Shown here in pieces: positions 17,270 through 27,100 of a stretch of DNA of 64,000 nt. Under the pieces are notes generated by a model, which was not told the origin of the DNA, did no database searches, and saw only the letters and a list, made by a program, of their open reading frames with translations. A program made the position numbers and the translations under genes. Each line of letters begins with the position of its first letter. Position 1 is the stretch's first letter. Source of the DNA: Thiothrix subterranea (lineage in GTDB: Bacteria; Pseudomonadota; Gammaproteobacteria; Thiotrichales; Thiotrichaceae); NCBI RefSeq assembly GCF_016772315.1, contig NZ_CP053482.1, forward strand, positions 2,046,001 to 2,110,000. Reading direction: 5' to 3'.

Positions 17270-17457
17270 CCATTATCAACCTTATTTTATGGAGACACCC
17301 AACATGCTGAATGGACATATACGGAGCAATTCAATCAACTAGTGTCTCCCGCGCTTGTGCCGGGGGACTGATGTCAGTCATCCGGTGTAAGAATGCGGTG
17401 CTTCGTGTACAGCATGTCGAAAACCCCGGATGGCCTAAAAACCAACGGGGTTTTTTT
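17270..17457 (+). ncRNA. Structured rtcB leader RNA or separate small RNA
   Basis: Three nested structures are visible. GGAGACAC (17291-17298) can pair with GTGTCTCC (17342-17349), enclosing 43 bases. A hairpin around GACTGA-TG-TCAGTC lies near 17367-17380, flanked by complementary CCGG blocks. An intrinsic terminator stands at 17421-17457. A 12-codon frame (ATG CTG AAT...TAG, from 17304) lies inside the first loop. This could be a cis-regulatory leader controlling rtcB by attenuation, or a stable RNA with rtcB expressed by read-through. No known Rfam class is recognised. Confidence 0.5.
17421..17457 (+). terminator. Intrinsic terminator/attenuator abutting the rtcB start codon
   Basis: An 8-bp perfect stem AAACCCCG / CGGGGTTT is followed by a T run ending one base before the ATG at 17458. 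The GGGG of the 3' arm is the only ribosome-site-like sequence at a suitable distance, so the hairpin could both terminate transcription and hide the ribosome site. Confidence 0.75.
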
Positions 17458-18660
17458 ATGCCTATCAGTTTTATGCTCAATAAGGGCAAGGTTCCGGTCA
17501 AGATTTTTACTGACGACGTGGATAGCGGTTCGCTGACACAATTGGGAAACCTATCGCAACTGCCCTTCATCCACAGCCACATTGCGGCGATGCCAGACGT
17601 GCATCATGGCATTGGTGCGACCGTGGGTTCGGTGATTCCCACCCGTGGCGCGATTATTCCCGCTGCCGTCGGCGTGGATATTGGTTGTGGAATGAACGCG
17701 GTACGTTTATCGCTCAAAGCCCACGACTTGCCGGATAACTTGTACAACATTCGCACGGCGATTGAACAGCGCGTGCCTACCGGTTTCGATGAACACGAGC
17801 GCCCCAGCCTCAACGGTGCGACGCTCAATAATATGGGTAAGCATCTGGATGTGATTACCGACAAGCACCCCGGACTGGTGAAAATGTTGAAAAACTTTCA
17901 CCGCCAATGGGGCAAGCAACTCGGCACACTCGGTGGCGGCAACCATTTTATCGAACTGTGCATCGACGAAAGTGACGACGTGTGGGTGATGCTGCATTCC
18001 GGCAGTCGCGGGGTTGGCAATGCCATCGGGCGTTATTTCATCGAAAAAGCCAAAAAGGATGTGGGGCGGGAACTCGGTCAATTGCCGGACAAAGACCTCG
18101 CCTACTTCACCGAAGGCACACAGCATTTCGATGATTACGTGGAAGCCGTCGGTTGGGCGCAGGATTACGCCATGGTCAATCGCCGCGAAATGATGCGCTT
18201 GGTATTAGATGCGTTGCAACGCAGCAAAGCCTTGCCCGCGTTTACCACCACTCGTGAAGCGATCAACTGCCACCACAATTACGTGCAAAAGGAAACGCAC
18301 TTCGGCGCGGAAGTTTACCTGACTCGCAAGGGCGCAATCAGTGCGCAGTTGGGGCAGCTCGGCATTATTCCCGGCAGCATGGGGGCGAAATCGTACATCG
18401 TGCGCGGCTTAGGCAATGCGCAATCGTTCTGTTCCTGTTCGCACGGCGCAGGGCGACGCATGAGCCGCACCGAAGCCAAACGGCGTTTCAACACCCTCGA
18501 TCTGGAAGCCCAGACCAAGGGCATCGAATGCCGCAAGGATAAAGGCGTGGTTGATGAAATTCCCGGCGCGTACAAGGACATCGACGTGGTGATGCAGAAC
18601 CAAAGCGATCTGGTCGAGGTCGTACATACGTTGAAACAAGTCATTTGCGTGAAAGGTTAG
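17458..18660 (+). CDS. rtcB: RNA-splicing ligase RtcB
   Basis: A 400-residue RtcB, which joins 2',3'-cyclic phosphate (or 3'-phosphate) and 5'-OH RNA ends using GTP and Mn. Landmarks: AMPDVHHGIGATVGSVIPT, metal-binding Cys in VGVDIGCGMN, GTLGGGNHFIEL, HSGSRGVGN and the guanylylated His in SCSHGAGRRMSR. Residues before MPISFMLNKGK in the longer frame come from the leader and are excluded. RtcB repairs or heals tRNA and rRNA after damage. No rtcA, rtcR or Ro/Rsr gene is seen; a Fic-like protein sits in their place and two unrecognised genes follow. Confidence 0.95.
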   Translation: MPISFMLNKGKVPVKIFTDDVDSGSLTQLGNLSQLPFIHSHIAAMPDVHHGIGATVGSVIPTRGAIIPAAVGVDIGCGMNAVRLSLKAHDLPDNLYNIRTAIEQRVPTGFDEHERPSLNGATLNNMGKHLDVITDKHPGLVKMLKNFHRQWGKQLGTLGGGNHFIELCIDESDDVWVMLHSGSRGVGNAIGRYFIEKAKKDVGRELGQLPDKDLAYFTEGTQHFDDYVEAVGWAQDYAMVNRREMMRLVLDALQRSKALPAFTTTREAINCHHNYVQKETHFGAEVYLTRKGAISAQLGQLGIIPGSMGAKSYIVRGLGNAQSFCSCSHGAGRRMSRTEAKRRFNTLDLEAQTKGIECRKDKGVVDEIPGAYKDIDVVMQNQSDLVEVVHTLKQVICVKG

Positions 18661-18699
18661 TAGGGGCGTATTGCATACGCCCTCTTCAAGGAGCAACCA

Positions 18700-19650
18700 A
18701 TGGAAAAAACCCAAGTTGAACTGATCCGCGAATGCTTAAGCGGCAACCGCACGGTGTTCCGCTACGCACCGGACAGCTACGCACTGCAATTGCTCAAGGA
18801 TTATATCGGCAACGGCATGGGGATTGCGGCATTGCGCCGCTCTCCTTATGCCAAATTGCTAACCAAACCGATTGTCACCGAAGCCTTGGCGTTAGCGGGC
18901 AAAGGGCAGCTAGAACCGTGGCATTTGGAAGCGGTTATTGCCCAATACCGCGACCACAAACCGCTGAATTTCATCCTCACATTGGATGAATGGGGTACAG
19001 ACGACAAAACCGACCGCCATTGGAAACAGACCTGCCGCACGGGTTACGACTTGGTACTGCAACTGAATTTTGCCAACGACCACCACCAGCACCTCAAAAC
19101 GCTGGTTGGCGCGGACGATGTTGCCCCGTTTTCCTACCACGGGCATCCGGTGTGCAAGGATGGCACGCTGGAAACACTAGCTTGGGCGCGAATTGATCTG
19201 GATTTTGCCAGCAATCAGGCGCTGATCGAAGAAATCCAGTCCGATTGGGTCAAAGGTGCAGCGGATAGCTACCAAAACTGTCTGTACGGCGAGGACAAGA
19301 TGCAGCAATACCGCGAGGTATTACGTCCTTACGCCAAGGTGTGGGATGAAGCGATGTTGACGGCGGCACTGTGCTTCATTCGCCGCGAACTGGGTATCCG
19401 CGACGTGTTTTACCACAGTTATGACACGGGTAATCGCCTCAAAGGTATCGAGCGTTACTACCACCTCGGCAAGCCGCCGCGTTATTTGTACACCGAATTG
19501 CCGAAAAAGTTTTGCTTCGTCCCAACCAGCGAAGCGCCGGACTTCCTTAAACCTGTCCGTTATCTGCATTACCTGCAACGCCACGGTAAAGCACAATGGT
19601 TCAAACTGCCAACACAGGAGCAATCTCATGGCAAAAAAGCAGCCGCGTAA
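18700..19650 (+). CDS. Unrecognised RtcB-cluster protein with an IEEIQSDW motif
   Basis: A 316-residue soluble protein with an excellent ribosome site (AAGGAG). A helical N-terminal half leads to ALIEEIQSDWVKG, then ALCFIRRELGIRDVFYHSYDTGNRLKGI and PPRYLYTELPKKFCFVPT. The order IEEIQSDW, a helical spacer with a conserved Trp, then a strand with Asp and aromatic residues recalls domains in large polyvalent phage and plasmid proteins; this is a motif-level resemblance only. It lies 39 bases after rtcB, with a 7-bp hairpin at 18664-18682 between them, and overlaps the next small gene. An RNA-repair partner role is plausible but unproven. Confidence 0.7.
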   Translation: MEKTQVELIRECLSGNRTVFRYAPDSYALQLLKDYIGNGMGIAALRRSPYAKLLTKPIVTEALALAGKGQLEPWHLEAVIAQYRDHKPLNFILTLDEWGTDDKTDRHWKQTCRTGYDLVLQLNFANDHHQHLKTLVGADDVAPFSYHGHPVCKDGTLETLAWARIDLDFASNQALIEEIQSDWVKGAADSYQNCLYGEDKMQQYREVLRPYAKVWDEAMLTAALCFIRRELGIRDVFYHSYDTGNRLKGIERYYHLGKPPRYLYTELPKKFCFVPTSEAPDFLKPVRYLHYLQRHGKAQWFKLPTQEQSHGKKAAA

Positions 19651-19801
19651 GCGCAATCCCGTCGCCCACCACTTATTCGTCAATCGGGGTGGGGTTCACG
19701 AAAAAAGCCAGTCTGCCAAACGGCAGGAAGACAAACGCCAGTTGCGTAAACTGGTCAACAAGGTAGGCACTGAAAGTGCCTACCTTGAGCAAGCCGCATA
19801 G
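19628..19801 (+). CDS. Small basic protein (57 aa), DUF7230-like
   Basis: A short, strongly basic protein: MAKKQPRKRNPVAHHLFVNR, then GGVHEKSQSAKRQEDKRQLR. The ATG has AGGAG at a good distance and lies inside the end of the preceding gene in another frame, suggesting translational coupling. The RNPVA...KGGVHEK-type pattern fits a small family labelled DUF7230 in proteobacteria, of unknown role. Its charge suggests RNA or DNA contact. A perfect 12-bp hairpin is embedded in its last codons. Confidence 0.7.
   Translation: MAKKQPRKRNPVAHHLFVNRGGVHEKSQSAKRQEDKRQLRKLVNKVGTESAYLEQAA
19760..19786 (+). repeat. Perfect 12-bp hairpin inside the end of the small basic gene
   Basis: AAGGTAGGCACT and AGTGCCTACCTT flank a 3-base loop (GAA). 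No T run follows, so it is not a standard intrinsic terminator; it may stabilise the 3' end of the rtcB-cluster mRNA or be a remnant of an insertion. Confidence 0.6.
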
Positions 19802-19813
19802 TGGCTCAAAACA

Positions 19814-21478
19814 TCACATATTTAGTGCGATAATGTTGCTATAGGCGGAATAAGTGCCGTTGGTCTGGTAAGCCCGCACGCGATAACGGTAGCTCTCGCC
19901 ACTCTCCAGTGTGGAGTCACTATCGGTAAAGCTCACTGCATTTGCCGCGACGCTACCTAAAAATTCAAAGCTGGTGCAACCCGCTTTTAGGCAACGTTCC
20001 ACCTTGAACCCTGTTTCATTGTTGCTGGCATCTATCCAATTTAAACGCACCTTATTGCCAGCAAGTACCGTTGCAGTCAAATTGGCAGGTGCAGCAATCG
20101 CGGTTGAGGGTGTGGATACGGTTATATCTACCGTATTGGAATAATCAGAATAAACGGTTCCTCGGTAAGCACGAATTCGATAACGGTAGTTTTTATTTGC
20201 CTGTAAATTGGTATTGGTAAACTGGACAATATTCGCCCCCGTCGTTTTGATCACTGTAAAGTTAGTACAAGCCGCATTGAGGCAGCGCTCAATCTTAAAG
20301 CCGGTTTCATTGCTGCTGGTATCTACCCAATTTAGGCGTACTTGGCTGCTGGAGAGGGCGGTTGCTGTCAGGCTAGTTGGGGCAGCCAACAAAGACGGTG
20401 CAGCTAGTGTCGCAGTGGTCACAGTGCTGGAATAGCCGGAGTGATTCGTTCCTCGGTAGGCGCGTATCCGGTAACGGTAGCTGGTGTTACTCACAAGATT
20501 ACTGTCACTAAAGGTAATGCCATTGGCAGAAACCGTGCCGACCTCAGCAAAGCCAGTACAGGTTGCACCTTGGCAGCGTTCAATCTTGAAGCCCGTTTCA
20601 TCACTACTGGCATCCACCCAGTTTAGGCGTACTTGACTGTTGGAGAGGGCAGTTGCTGTCAGACTAGTCGGAGCAAGCGGGGGCGTAATGACGCCATTGG
20701 TAAGATCATAAGCTTCCTTAAACGTATAAAACTTCAACCCTAAACCTTTTGCAATATCAATAATTTGATTCAGTTTGCTGGCACGAATCGCATACTGGGA
20801 ATCTGCATCCGGTGAGGTATCGTCAAAGATATAATGACCATACAAGGTAATAATTTCATTGTTATTTTTTGCACGAATCAGTGCTTGTTCTATTTCTGCC
20901 ACAGTGCGTCCATAGCGATTATCAAGGCTTTCCCCTTCCAGAACGCCATAGGTTTTGTCGCTGTTATGGTAGATTTCATCCATTTGCGCCAGTTGTTTGC
21001 CCGCATCGTAAAAAGTTGTGCGCAAATAAGGAAGGTACTGTCTGATAGCCGCGTCATAGTTTTCGTCGCGCTCACCGGATGGGTATGAAAAACTAACCGG
21101 ATCGAAGCCATCAGCTTGCATATTTTGTATGGCGGGGATGACTTGAGTATTCACGTATTCCTGCGTCCGACTAGGATTAAACAAAAACTCACCCACGCCG
21201 GTATGGTCATAACTGTGGCAACCTATTTCATGCCCCTTGTTTTGCAAATCCCGTAGTTGGTCGATCTGGGTAGGACGGGATAACTCATGCCACTTGGTTA
21301 CAAAGAACGTGGCGCGTACATTATCAGTCCTGTTTGCAAAAAAATTATGCCAAAGCCCCGTACTGGTGTCATCAAAGGTTAATACGACGCCCGGTTGATT
21401 GGTTGCTGCTTGGACACTGGTGCCAAATACAACAGCTAACCAATAGATTACGATCCATTTTTTGAAAAAATTTCTCAT
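19814..21478 (-). CDS. Secreted polysaccharide deacetylase with three fibronectin type III repeats
   Basis: A 554-residue exported protein (signal peptide ending SVQA). The NodB domain covers about residues 25-270: catalytic Asp and metal site in LTFDD, metal His in HSYDH, SYPSGERDENYD for the third motif, and LYGHYIFDD near the end. Three Fn3-like repeats of about 90 residues follow, each with TSLTATAL, LNWVDASS, ETGFKIERC and YRYRIRAYRG-like steps. It should remove N- or O-acetyl groups from an extracellular polysaccharide. It lies next to a shorter paralogue and the exopolysaccharide locus. The Fn3 repeats carry paired cysteines (ERCxxxxC). Confidence 0.9.
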   Translation of the reverse strand: MRNFFKKWIVIYWLAVVFGTSVQAATNQPGVVLTFDDTSTGLWHNFFANRTDNVRATFFVTKWHELSRPTQIDQLRDLQNKGHEIGCHSYDHTGVGEFLFNPSRTQEYVNTQVIPAIQNMQADGFDPVSFSYPSGERDENYDAAIRQYLPYLRTTFYDAGKQLAQMDEIYHNSDKTYGVLEGESLDNRYGRTVAEIEQALIRAKNNNEIITLYGHYIFDDTSPDADSQYAIRASKLNQIIDIAKGLGLKFYTFKEAYDLTNGVITPPLAPTSLTATALSNSQVRLNWVDASSDETGFKIERCQGATCTGFAEVGTVSANGITFSDSNLVSNTSYRYRIRAYRGTNHSGYSSTVTTATLAAPSLLAAPTSLTATALSSSQVRLNWVDTSSNETGFKIERCLNAACTNFTVIKTTGANIVQFTNTNLQANKNYRYRIRAYRGTVYSDYSNTVDITVSTPSTAIAAPANLTATVLAGNKVRLNWIDASNNETGFKVERCLKAGCTSFEFLGSVAANAVSFTDSDSTLESGESYRYRVRAYQTNGTYSAYSNIIALNM

Positions 21479-21623
21479 AGCTTAGTACCTTACATTGATA
21501 GAAAATTTGGAATCATCATTAAATAAGCAATAGATAAAAATAATGATCTTTCCATGAAGATAAGCGTAGATTCTGCTTATCTACTCTCCGAGAGACAGGA
21601 CGTAGCGATCTGCCGTTAAGTGG

Positions 21624-22604
21624 TTATGGTTTTGCTCTAAATGACTGACGAAGCATTAAGACAAAAGTAAGCATTAGATAACTGAGAGGGAAACTGCCAC
21701 CGCCGCCACCGTTATTATTGGTTTGTGGAATGACTTCAGGTGGTACGCTAGAAAGACTATTTGAAGGAGTCGTGCCAGTATTATTACTGCTATTTAATGG
21801 AGAAACCGAGGGGGACGGTGGTTGGTTAGGAATTTCAAAAGCTTCATGAAACGTGTAAAACTTCAGTCCCAATCGTTGGGCTATCGCAATGATCTGGTTC
21901 AACTTGCTGGCACGTATCGCATAGGTAGAATCTGCATCCAACGATCTATCATCAAATATATAATGCCCGTATAAAGTAATGACTTCATTATTATTTTTTG
22001 CGCGAATTAGCGCTTGCTCAATTTCTGCGATCGTAACACCATAGCGGTTATCAAGGCTCGCCCCAGCAAGGACAGCGTATACCTTATCACTGTTGTGGTA
22101 GATTTGCTCAGTTTGGGCAAATGATCGACTTGAGTCATAATAAGTTGTGCGTAAATAAGGCAAATAAGGTCTGATAACAGCGTCGTAATTTTCATTCCGT
22201 TCCCCAGAAGGATAGGAAAAGCTCATCGGATAGAATCCATCGTTATTCATGTTACGTATTGCTGGAATCACTTCGGTATTGACATATTCCAACGTTCGAT
22301 TGGGATCGAAAAGATACTGCCCCACCCCTATATGGTTACGGCTGTGGCAACCTATTTCATGTCCTCGGTTTTGCAAATCCCGTAGTTGCTGTATCTGTGC
22401 CGTGGACAAGGTATGCCATTGACTGACGAAGAATGTGGCACGCACATTATCCGTCCTGCCTGCAAAAAAATTATGCCAAAGAGCCGCACTGGTGTCATCG
22501 AAGGTCAAAACAATGCCCGGCTGATTGGTTGCTGCTTGGCTATTAACCGATAAAAGCATAGCTGACAAACAGATTACTGCTAGTTTGTTAAAAAGACCCT
22601 TCAC
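21624..22604 (-). CDS. Secreted polysaccharide deacetylase with GlyGly-CTERM-like tail
   Basis: A 326-residue paralogue of the next deacetylase, with LTFDD, HSRNH, SYPSGERNENYD and LYGHYIFDD in the same order. Instead of Fn3 repeats it has a Ser/Asn/Pro linker, then GGGGGS, a hydrophobic helix (LSYLMLTFVLML) and a basic end (RQSFRAKP). This tripartite tail matches GlyGly-CTERM signals processed by rhombosortase. The best start is the GTG at 22604, with GGAGA in front; an upstream frame extension is excluded. Probable substrate: the polysaccharide made by the adjoining genes. Confidence 0.87.
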   Translation of the reverse strand: MKGLFNKLAVICLSAMLLSVNSQAATNQPGIVLTFDDTSAALWHNFFAGRTDNVRATFFVSQWHTLSTAQIQQLRDLQNRGHEIGCHSRNHIGVGQYLFDPNRTLEYVNTEVIPAIRNMNNDGFYPMSFSYPSGERNENYDAVIRPYLPYLRTTYYDSSRSFAQTEQIYHNSDKVYAVLAGASLDNRYGVTIAEIEQALIRAKNNNEVITLYGHYIFDDRSLDADSTYAIRASKLNQIIAIAQRLGLKFYTFHEAFEIPNQPPSPSVSPLNSSNNTGTTPSNSLSSVPPEVIPQTNNNGGGGGSFPLSYLMLTFVLMLRQSFRAKP

Positions 22605-22879
22605 ATTGTTTCTCCAGCTAAAATTATTATACAAACGCTTGTAAAACCAAAATCACATTACGTGTAAGTGAAGATAGGGTATTAGTAATATTCAGGGGTT
22701 ACTGTATTGATGAAGTGAGTGATTTTGGTGATATTTGGATATAAACACTATTTAGTGCAAATTATATTCATCCTCACACTAGTCGTCTCACGTAGTCGTC
22801 GCCTTGTCGAAAAAACATGGTGATTGCACACAAAAGAATTTATATAGAATAAAATTGAAACCCAGAGGGAGAAATAACC

Positions 22880-24112
22880 TTGCGCACGCTTATCTTATGG
22901 CTATTTTGCCTGCATTTTATCTTTTTGGCTTACCTGAACAATGTTTATCTGGCAGGCTTGCCAGTTAGGTCGTTTCTGATTTTGTTGACCGGTGGATTGG
23001 TGTTGTTATTAGACAGCAGCGTGGTTGCTCGCTTGCGACCGGTGAATGTGATCTACGTTTTGCTGGCATTGCTGGGCTTGGTGGTGTCGCTAACCAACAA
23101 TGTGGGTATGGGCAGTATCATTAGCGGTGAAATGCGAGTGTTGCAATCCTATTTGTTGCTCATGGTCGCTTATTTTATTCTGGAGCAGTACGGTTTTCGG
23201 GTGCTGGCGTTTGTCCTGCTGGGTTTGGCATTGCCTTCAGCATTGATTGGCATTTTGCAAGGATTTGATGTGCACGTTGCTTGGGAGTTTCATGCAATTC
23301 TTCAGGAAATGCAGAATAAGGAAATCAGTGATGAAATGCGCACCCAAATGGCGGAAGTACTGGATCGTCCCCCCGGACTAACACTGTATGCGATTCCCCA
23401 GACGTATATGCTGTTAAGTGCGATGGCACTGACGCTTTACTGGGTTATCAAGAATCCTGCTGATCAGCGTATTCAGTGGTTGGGGGGATTCGGGTGCATC
23501 ATACTGGCAGGCGGGATTTTTGCCTCAGAAACCCGTTCTGCCATGGGGGCTGCCTTAATAATGCCTGCATTAGTCTATTTGCGGCTATTCCCGGCACGGG
23601 TGATTCCGTTAGCGGGGGTAGCCGTGTTACTCGGCGCAATGGCTTACCTGTTGCTACCGGGTAATGCCGATGTGGATTCGCGCTTGATCAATTTGGATGA
23701 TGCTTCCGCAGCGGGGCGTTCCACACTTTATAAATACGGTATTGAGTTGTTTTGGCAGAAGCCGTGGGGTTACGGTTTTGAGTTTAATACGGTGGAGTAC
23801 GCCGTCGAGTATTTTGTGAACGAACGCAATTTATTCGATTACGGGCCGTTGGAAAAAGCCCAATACATTGTACCAGTACACAATTCCATTTTGAATTTGA
23901 TGCACACGTATGGATTTGCTGGACTATTGTTGTTGGTTTATTACCTTTACCGTCTCATGAAAGGAAGCTGGTATCGGTTAGCGATTATTGTCGCTACGTT
24001 AGTGAATTCTGTGTTTCATAACGCTGGTATTCTGAGTAATGATTTGTTTATGGATATGGTGATTGCGGTCATGCTGTACGAGATTTACCGGGAACAGCCC
24101 ACCACCGCCTGA
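22880..24112 (+). CDS. O-antigen ligase/polymerase-family membrane protein
   Basis: A 410-residue protein with about ten membrane helices. A long periplasmic loop between the later helices carries the Wzy/WaaL-type signature: TRSAMGAAL before it and VPVHNSILNLMHTYGFAG after it. Such enzymes polymerise undecaprenyl-linked repeat units or ligate glycan to an acceptor. The start is TTG with GAGGGAG upstream. It is divergent from the deacetylase and convergent with the GT4-Wzc fusion, within a wzy-type exopolysaccharide locus. Polymerase is favoured by context; ligase is not excluded. Confidence 0.85.
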   Translation: MRTLILWLFCLHFIFLAYLNNVYLAGLPVRSFLILLTGGLVLLLDSSVVARLRPVNVIYVLLALLGLVVSLTNNVGMGSIISGEMRVLQSYLLLMVAYFILEQYGFRVLAFVLLGLALPSALIGILQGFDVHVAWEFHAILQEMQNKEISDEMRTQMAEVLDRPPGLTLYAIPQTYMLLSAMALTLYWVIKNPADQRIQWLGGFGCIILAGGIFASETRSAMGAALIMPALVYLRLFPARVIPLAGVAVLLGAMAYLLLPGNADVDSRLINLDDASAAGRSTLYKYGIELFWQKPWGYGFEFNTVEYAVEYFVNERNLFDYGPLEKAQYIVPVHNSILNLMHTYGFAGLLLLVYYLYRLMKGSWYRLAIIVATLVNSVFHNAGILSNDLFMDMVIAVMLYEIYREQPTTA

Positions 24113-24133
24113 GGCAGGTGGCAGTGGCTATGT

Positions 24134-27100
24134 TTAAGCAGGGATGAGCATATTACGCCCATCAGAATAGTTGGATGCCTTGCTAATGTGTCGCAGGGGA
24201 ACCATATTTTGTACCAAACCGAGCAATTTGCCATGGCTTTTCTCTAGGCATTCAATCGAGGTACGGACTTCCTGTTTGGTAGAGGTGTTGTTCGCAACGA
24301 TTAAGAGCGTGCCATCTGCACGGTTGGAGAGCAGTAAGGAATCTGCCATACCCAATACGGGTGGCGCATCAATAATCACGTAGTCAAACAGTTCACGTGC
24401 CTTGTCGAGCAGCGATTGCATCCGTGTGCTAGACAGGGCTTCGACCGGATCGAGGATGGCAGGTCCTGCACAAACAGCAAACAGCAAACGTGTGCTTTTT
24501 ATCCGATGCAATGGGCTTTGATCGAGGTTGCCACTCAGGTAGTTCGTCAAGCCACTGCTATTATCCAAGTTTAGGTGCTTATGGACGGTAGGTTTGCGTA
24601 AATCGGCATCTATCAACAGAACTTTATGACCGGAACTAGCTAAGAGGGTTGCAAGGTTGACAGCTACTGTGCTTTTGCCTTCACCCGGTAGCGGGCTGGT
24701 AATGTGCAACACTTGTGGAAATTTCCCATAGTTTGCCAGCACTAGCGATGTGCGCAGATAACGTAAGGCATCTAACCAAATAGCGGCAGCGTTGGGTTTG
24801 AAAATGACCGTAGACCCCTCACTCACGGCTTTATTGTAAGGCAGGGCGTGCAAGATTTGATATTTACCGCCCGCTTCTTGCAGATCGGCTGAGACACGCA
24901 CTTTGGGTTGCATGATTTCACGCATGAGGATCAACAATGAACTCAGCAAGAACCCAGAGAGCAACCCTAGCAGCAGGTATTTTGAGTAGCTGGGGCCATC
25001 CTTACGCGATGGTGCAACGGCAGTATCGACAACACTCACGTTGTCACTTTGCACGGTTTCGACCACACTGACTTCTTTCAAGCGCTGCAATAGCCCTTCG
25101 TATAAGCTCCGAAAACTGTCCACATCGCGCTTTAGATTGGCATAGCCAATATTGTCGCTGCGAAACGTTAAGAGTTCCTTTTCTAATAGCTTGATTTCTT
25201 TGGCTAACTTCTGCTCTTCATCGGCTGCGGCATCAAAGGAGGCGCGGAGGTTATTGGTGGTATTTTTACGGATCAGCGTAGTTGCTTCAGCAATTAAGCG
25301 TTCACGGCTGTGAATTTGTTCCTGTAACGACAACATGGCGGGGTAATTGGGTTTGAATAATTCCAAGTTGGACAGGTAAGCACCTTGTAGTTTGCCGAGT
25401 TCTTGCTGGTGTTCTTGAACAACAGGGTCATCCGCCGCATTCAAAATACCGGAAAGTTCGCCCTTATTATTGAATTGGCTTTGGGTGCGAATGCGATTTT
25501 CTTTGGCTGTCATGTAAGCTTTGCTGAGGGCTTCCAGCTTTTGGGCGATGAGTGGTTCATCGGCATTGGTATCCACGATATTTTTGGTTCTGGCGTAACG
25601 GATCAGTGCGGCTTCAGCGGCTTGTAGTTTTTCACGCGCTGAATAGATTTGCTCGTTCAGGAAACGCTTACCGCCTTCTGCGACTTCGCGGCGATCTTCG
25701 TATTGTTGCTCGACAAATGTTTCTGTTAGGGTTTGTACCACATTGCGGGCTTGTTCAGGATTTTGCCCTGTGTATTGGATGTCGATAATCCGTGAACTTT
25801 TGACAGGTTTGATACTGAGGTTGTTAAGAAAGATTTCTTCTGCGGTGACTTGCTCAATAGCGTTGCTTGCGTTGTCATCAGTAGGGAGCAGACCACGCAT
25901 AAATTTAACCAAGTCCTTGAATGGGTCAGTCAAAGCATACAAGGTCGGGTTGAAGGGGCGTTCTGCCAGCAGGCTGTCCCGCATTGCCAGTTTGTCGATC
26001 ACACGACTGGCGAGATCACGGCTGCGTAGCATCTTAAATTGCGTGTTGTAAAAAACCGTTTCATCAATATAGGAAGGCGGTCGAGCCGTATCGACATCAT
26101 AATCCAGCAACATGGGGCTACGTGTATCCACTTTGATACTGCTTTTAGCCGTATACGTGGGGCTGGTCAGAGCGGCAAGTCCTAACATCAGTAATGCTCC
26201 CCCCAAAGTGGAGAGCATGATAGGTATCATGTTATGGCGCAATGCTCCCCAGTATTGCCGGAGTGGGATCTGCTGTGGCGGTGGCGCGTAGTAGCCACGA
26301 TTTTCTTCTGGCAGCATGATGCTTGCCACATTGCTTGTTTCGGCAATATCAGCGGCTTTGTTAATAGGGTGATTTATAGACATGGTGTGCTTGCCTTGCA
26401 TGGTCAATAGGTTTGCAGGCTGCCCTGAAACTGGCAGCATGACTTTCTGGTAAAAACGGATAAATTGTTCGGTAATCAGTGTCCAGGTGTAATTACTCAA
26501 CACATGCTGATGCAAAATACTGCCGATGTGTTTTACCTTGGCAGGGTTTGTCATCGCCTGTTGTAACTGTGTGCTTAGGGCGTTGACATCACCCATAGGA
26601 AATAAAATGCCTTTGTTACTGAGTGCTTCCGCATTGGCCTCAATATTGCTTGCGATACAGCAACGCCCTAGGCTCATGGCTTCCAATAAGGTAATGGGCA
26701 GCCCTTCTGTTTCAGACGGTAATACATACACGTAGGCATTGCTGTACCACTCAATCAGCTCATCGCCATAGACAGCACCCGTAAAGACTATGCGGCTGTC
26801 ATTGCTTGCGAGAGCACGTAATTCGTCACCGTAAGTGTCGCCTGCCCGTGCATTGCCCACAATTACCAGCTTAAGTGGCGGGTTTTGCAGCCGTTGATAG
26901 GCTCGCATCAGGTCGTGTACCCGTTTTTCCTTGGATAGCCTGCCAACAAACAGGATGTAGCCATCTGGCTTAATGCCGTGACGGGAAATGGTCTGGCAGG
27001 GAATGGCTTGGCGCGGGGTGATGCCCGACGGAATGTAGGTAACATCACGTTTGTATTTTTTCTGGTAGTAATGGCGCAGCGAACGTGACACGGCGATGGA

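Noticed and set aside
17311-17457. N-terminal extension of RtcB by 49 residues
   Set aside because: It would be translated through the structured leader and terminator, and RtcB proteins start near MPISFMLNKG.
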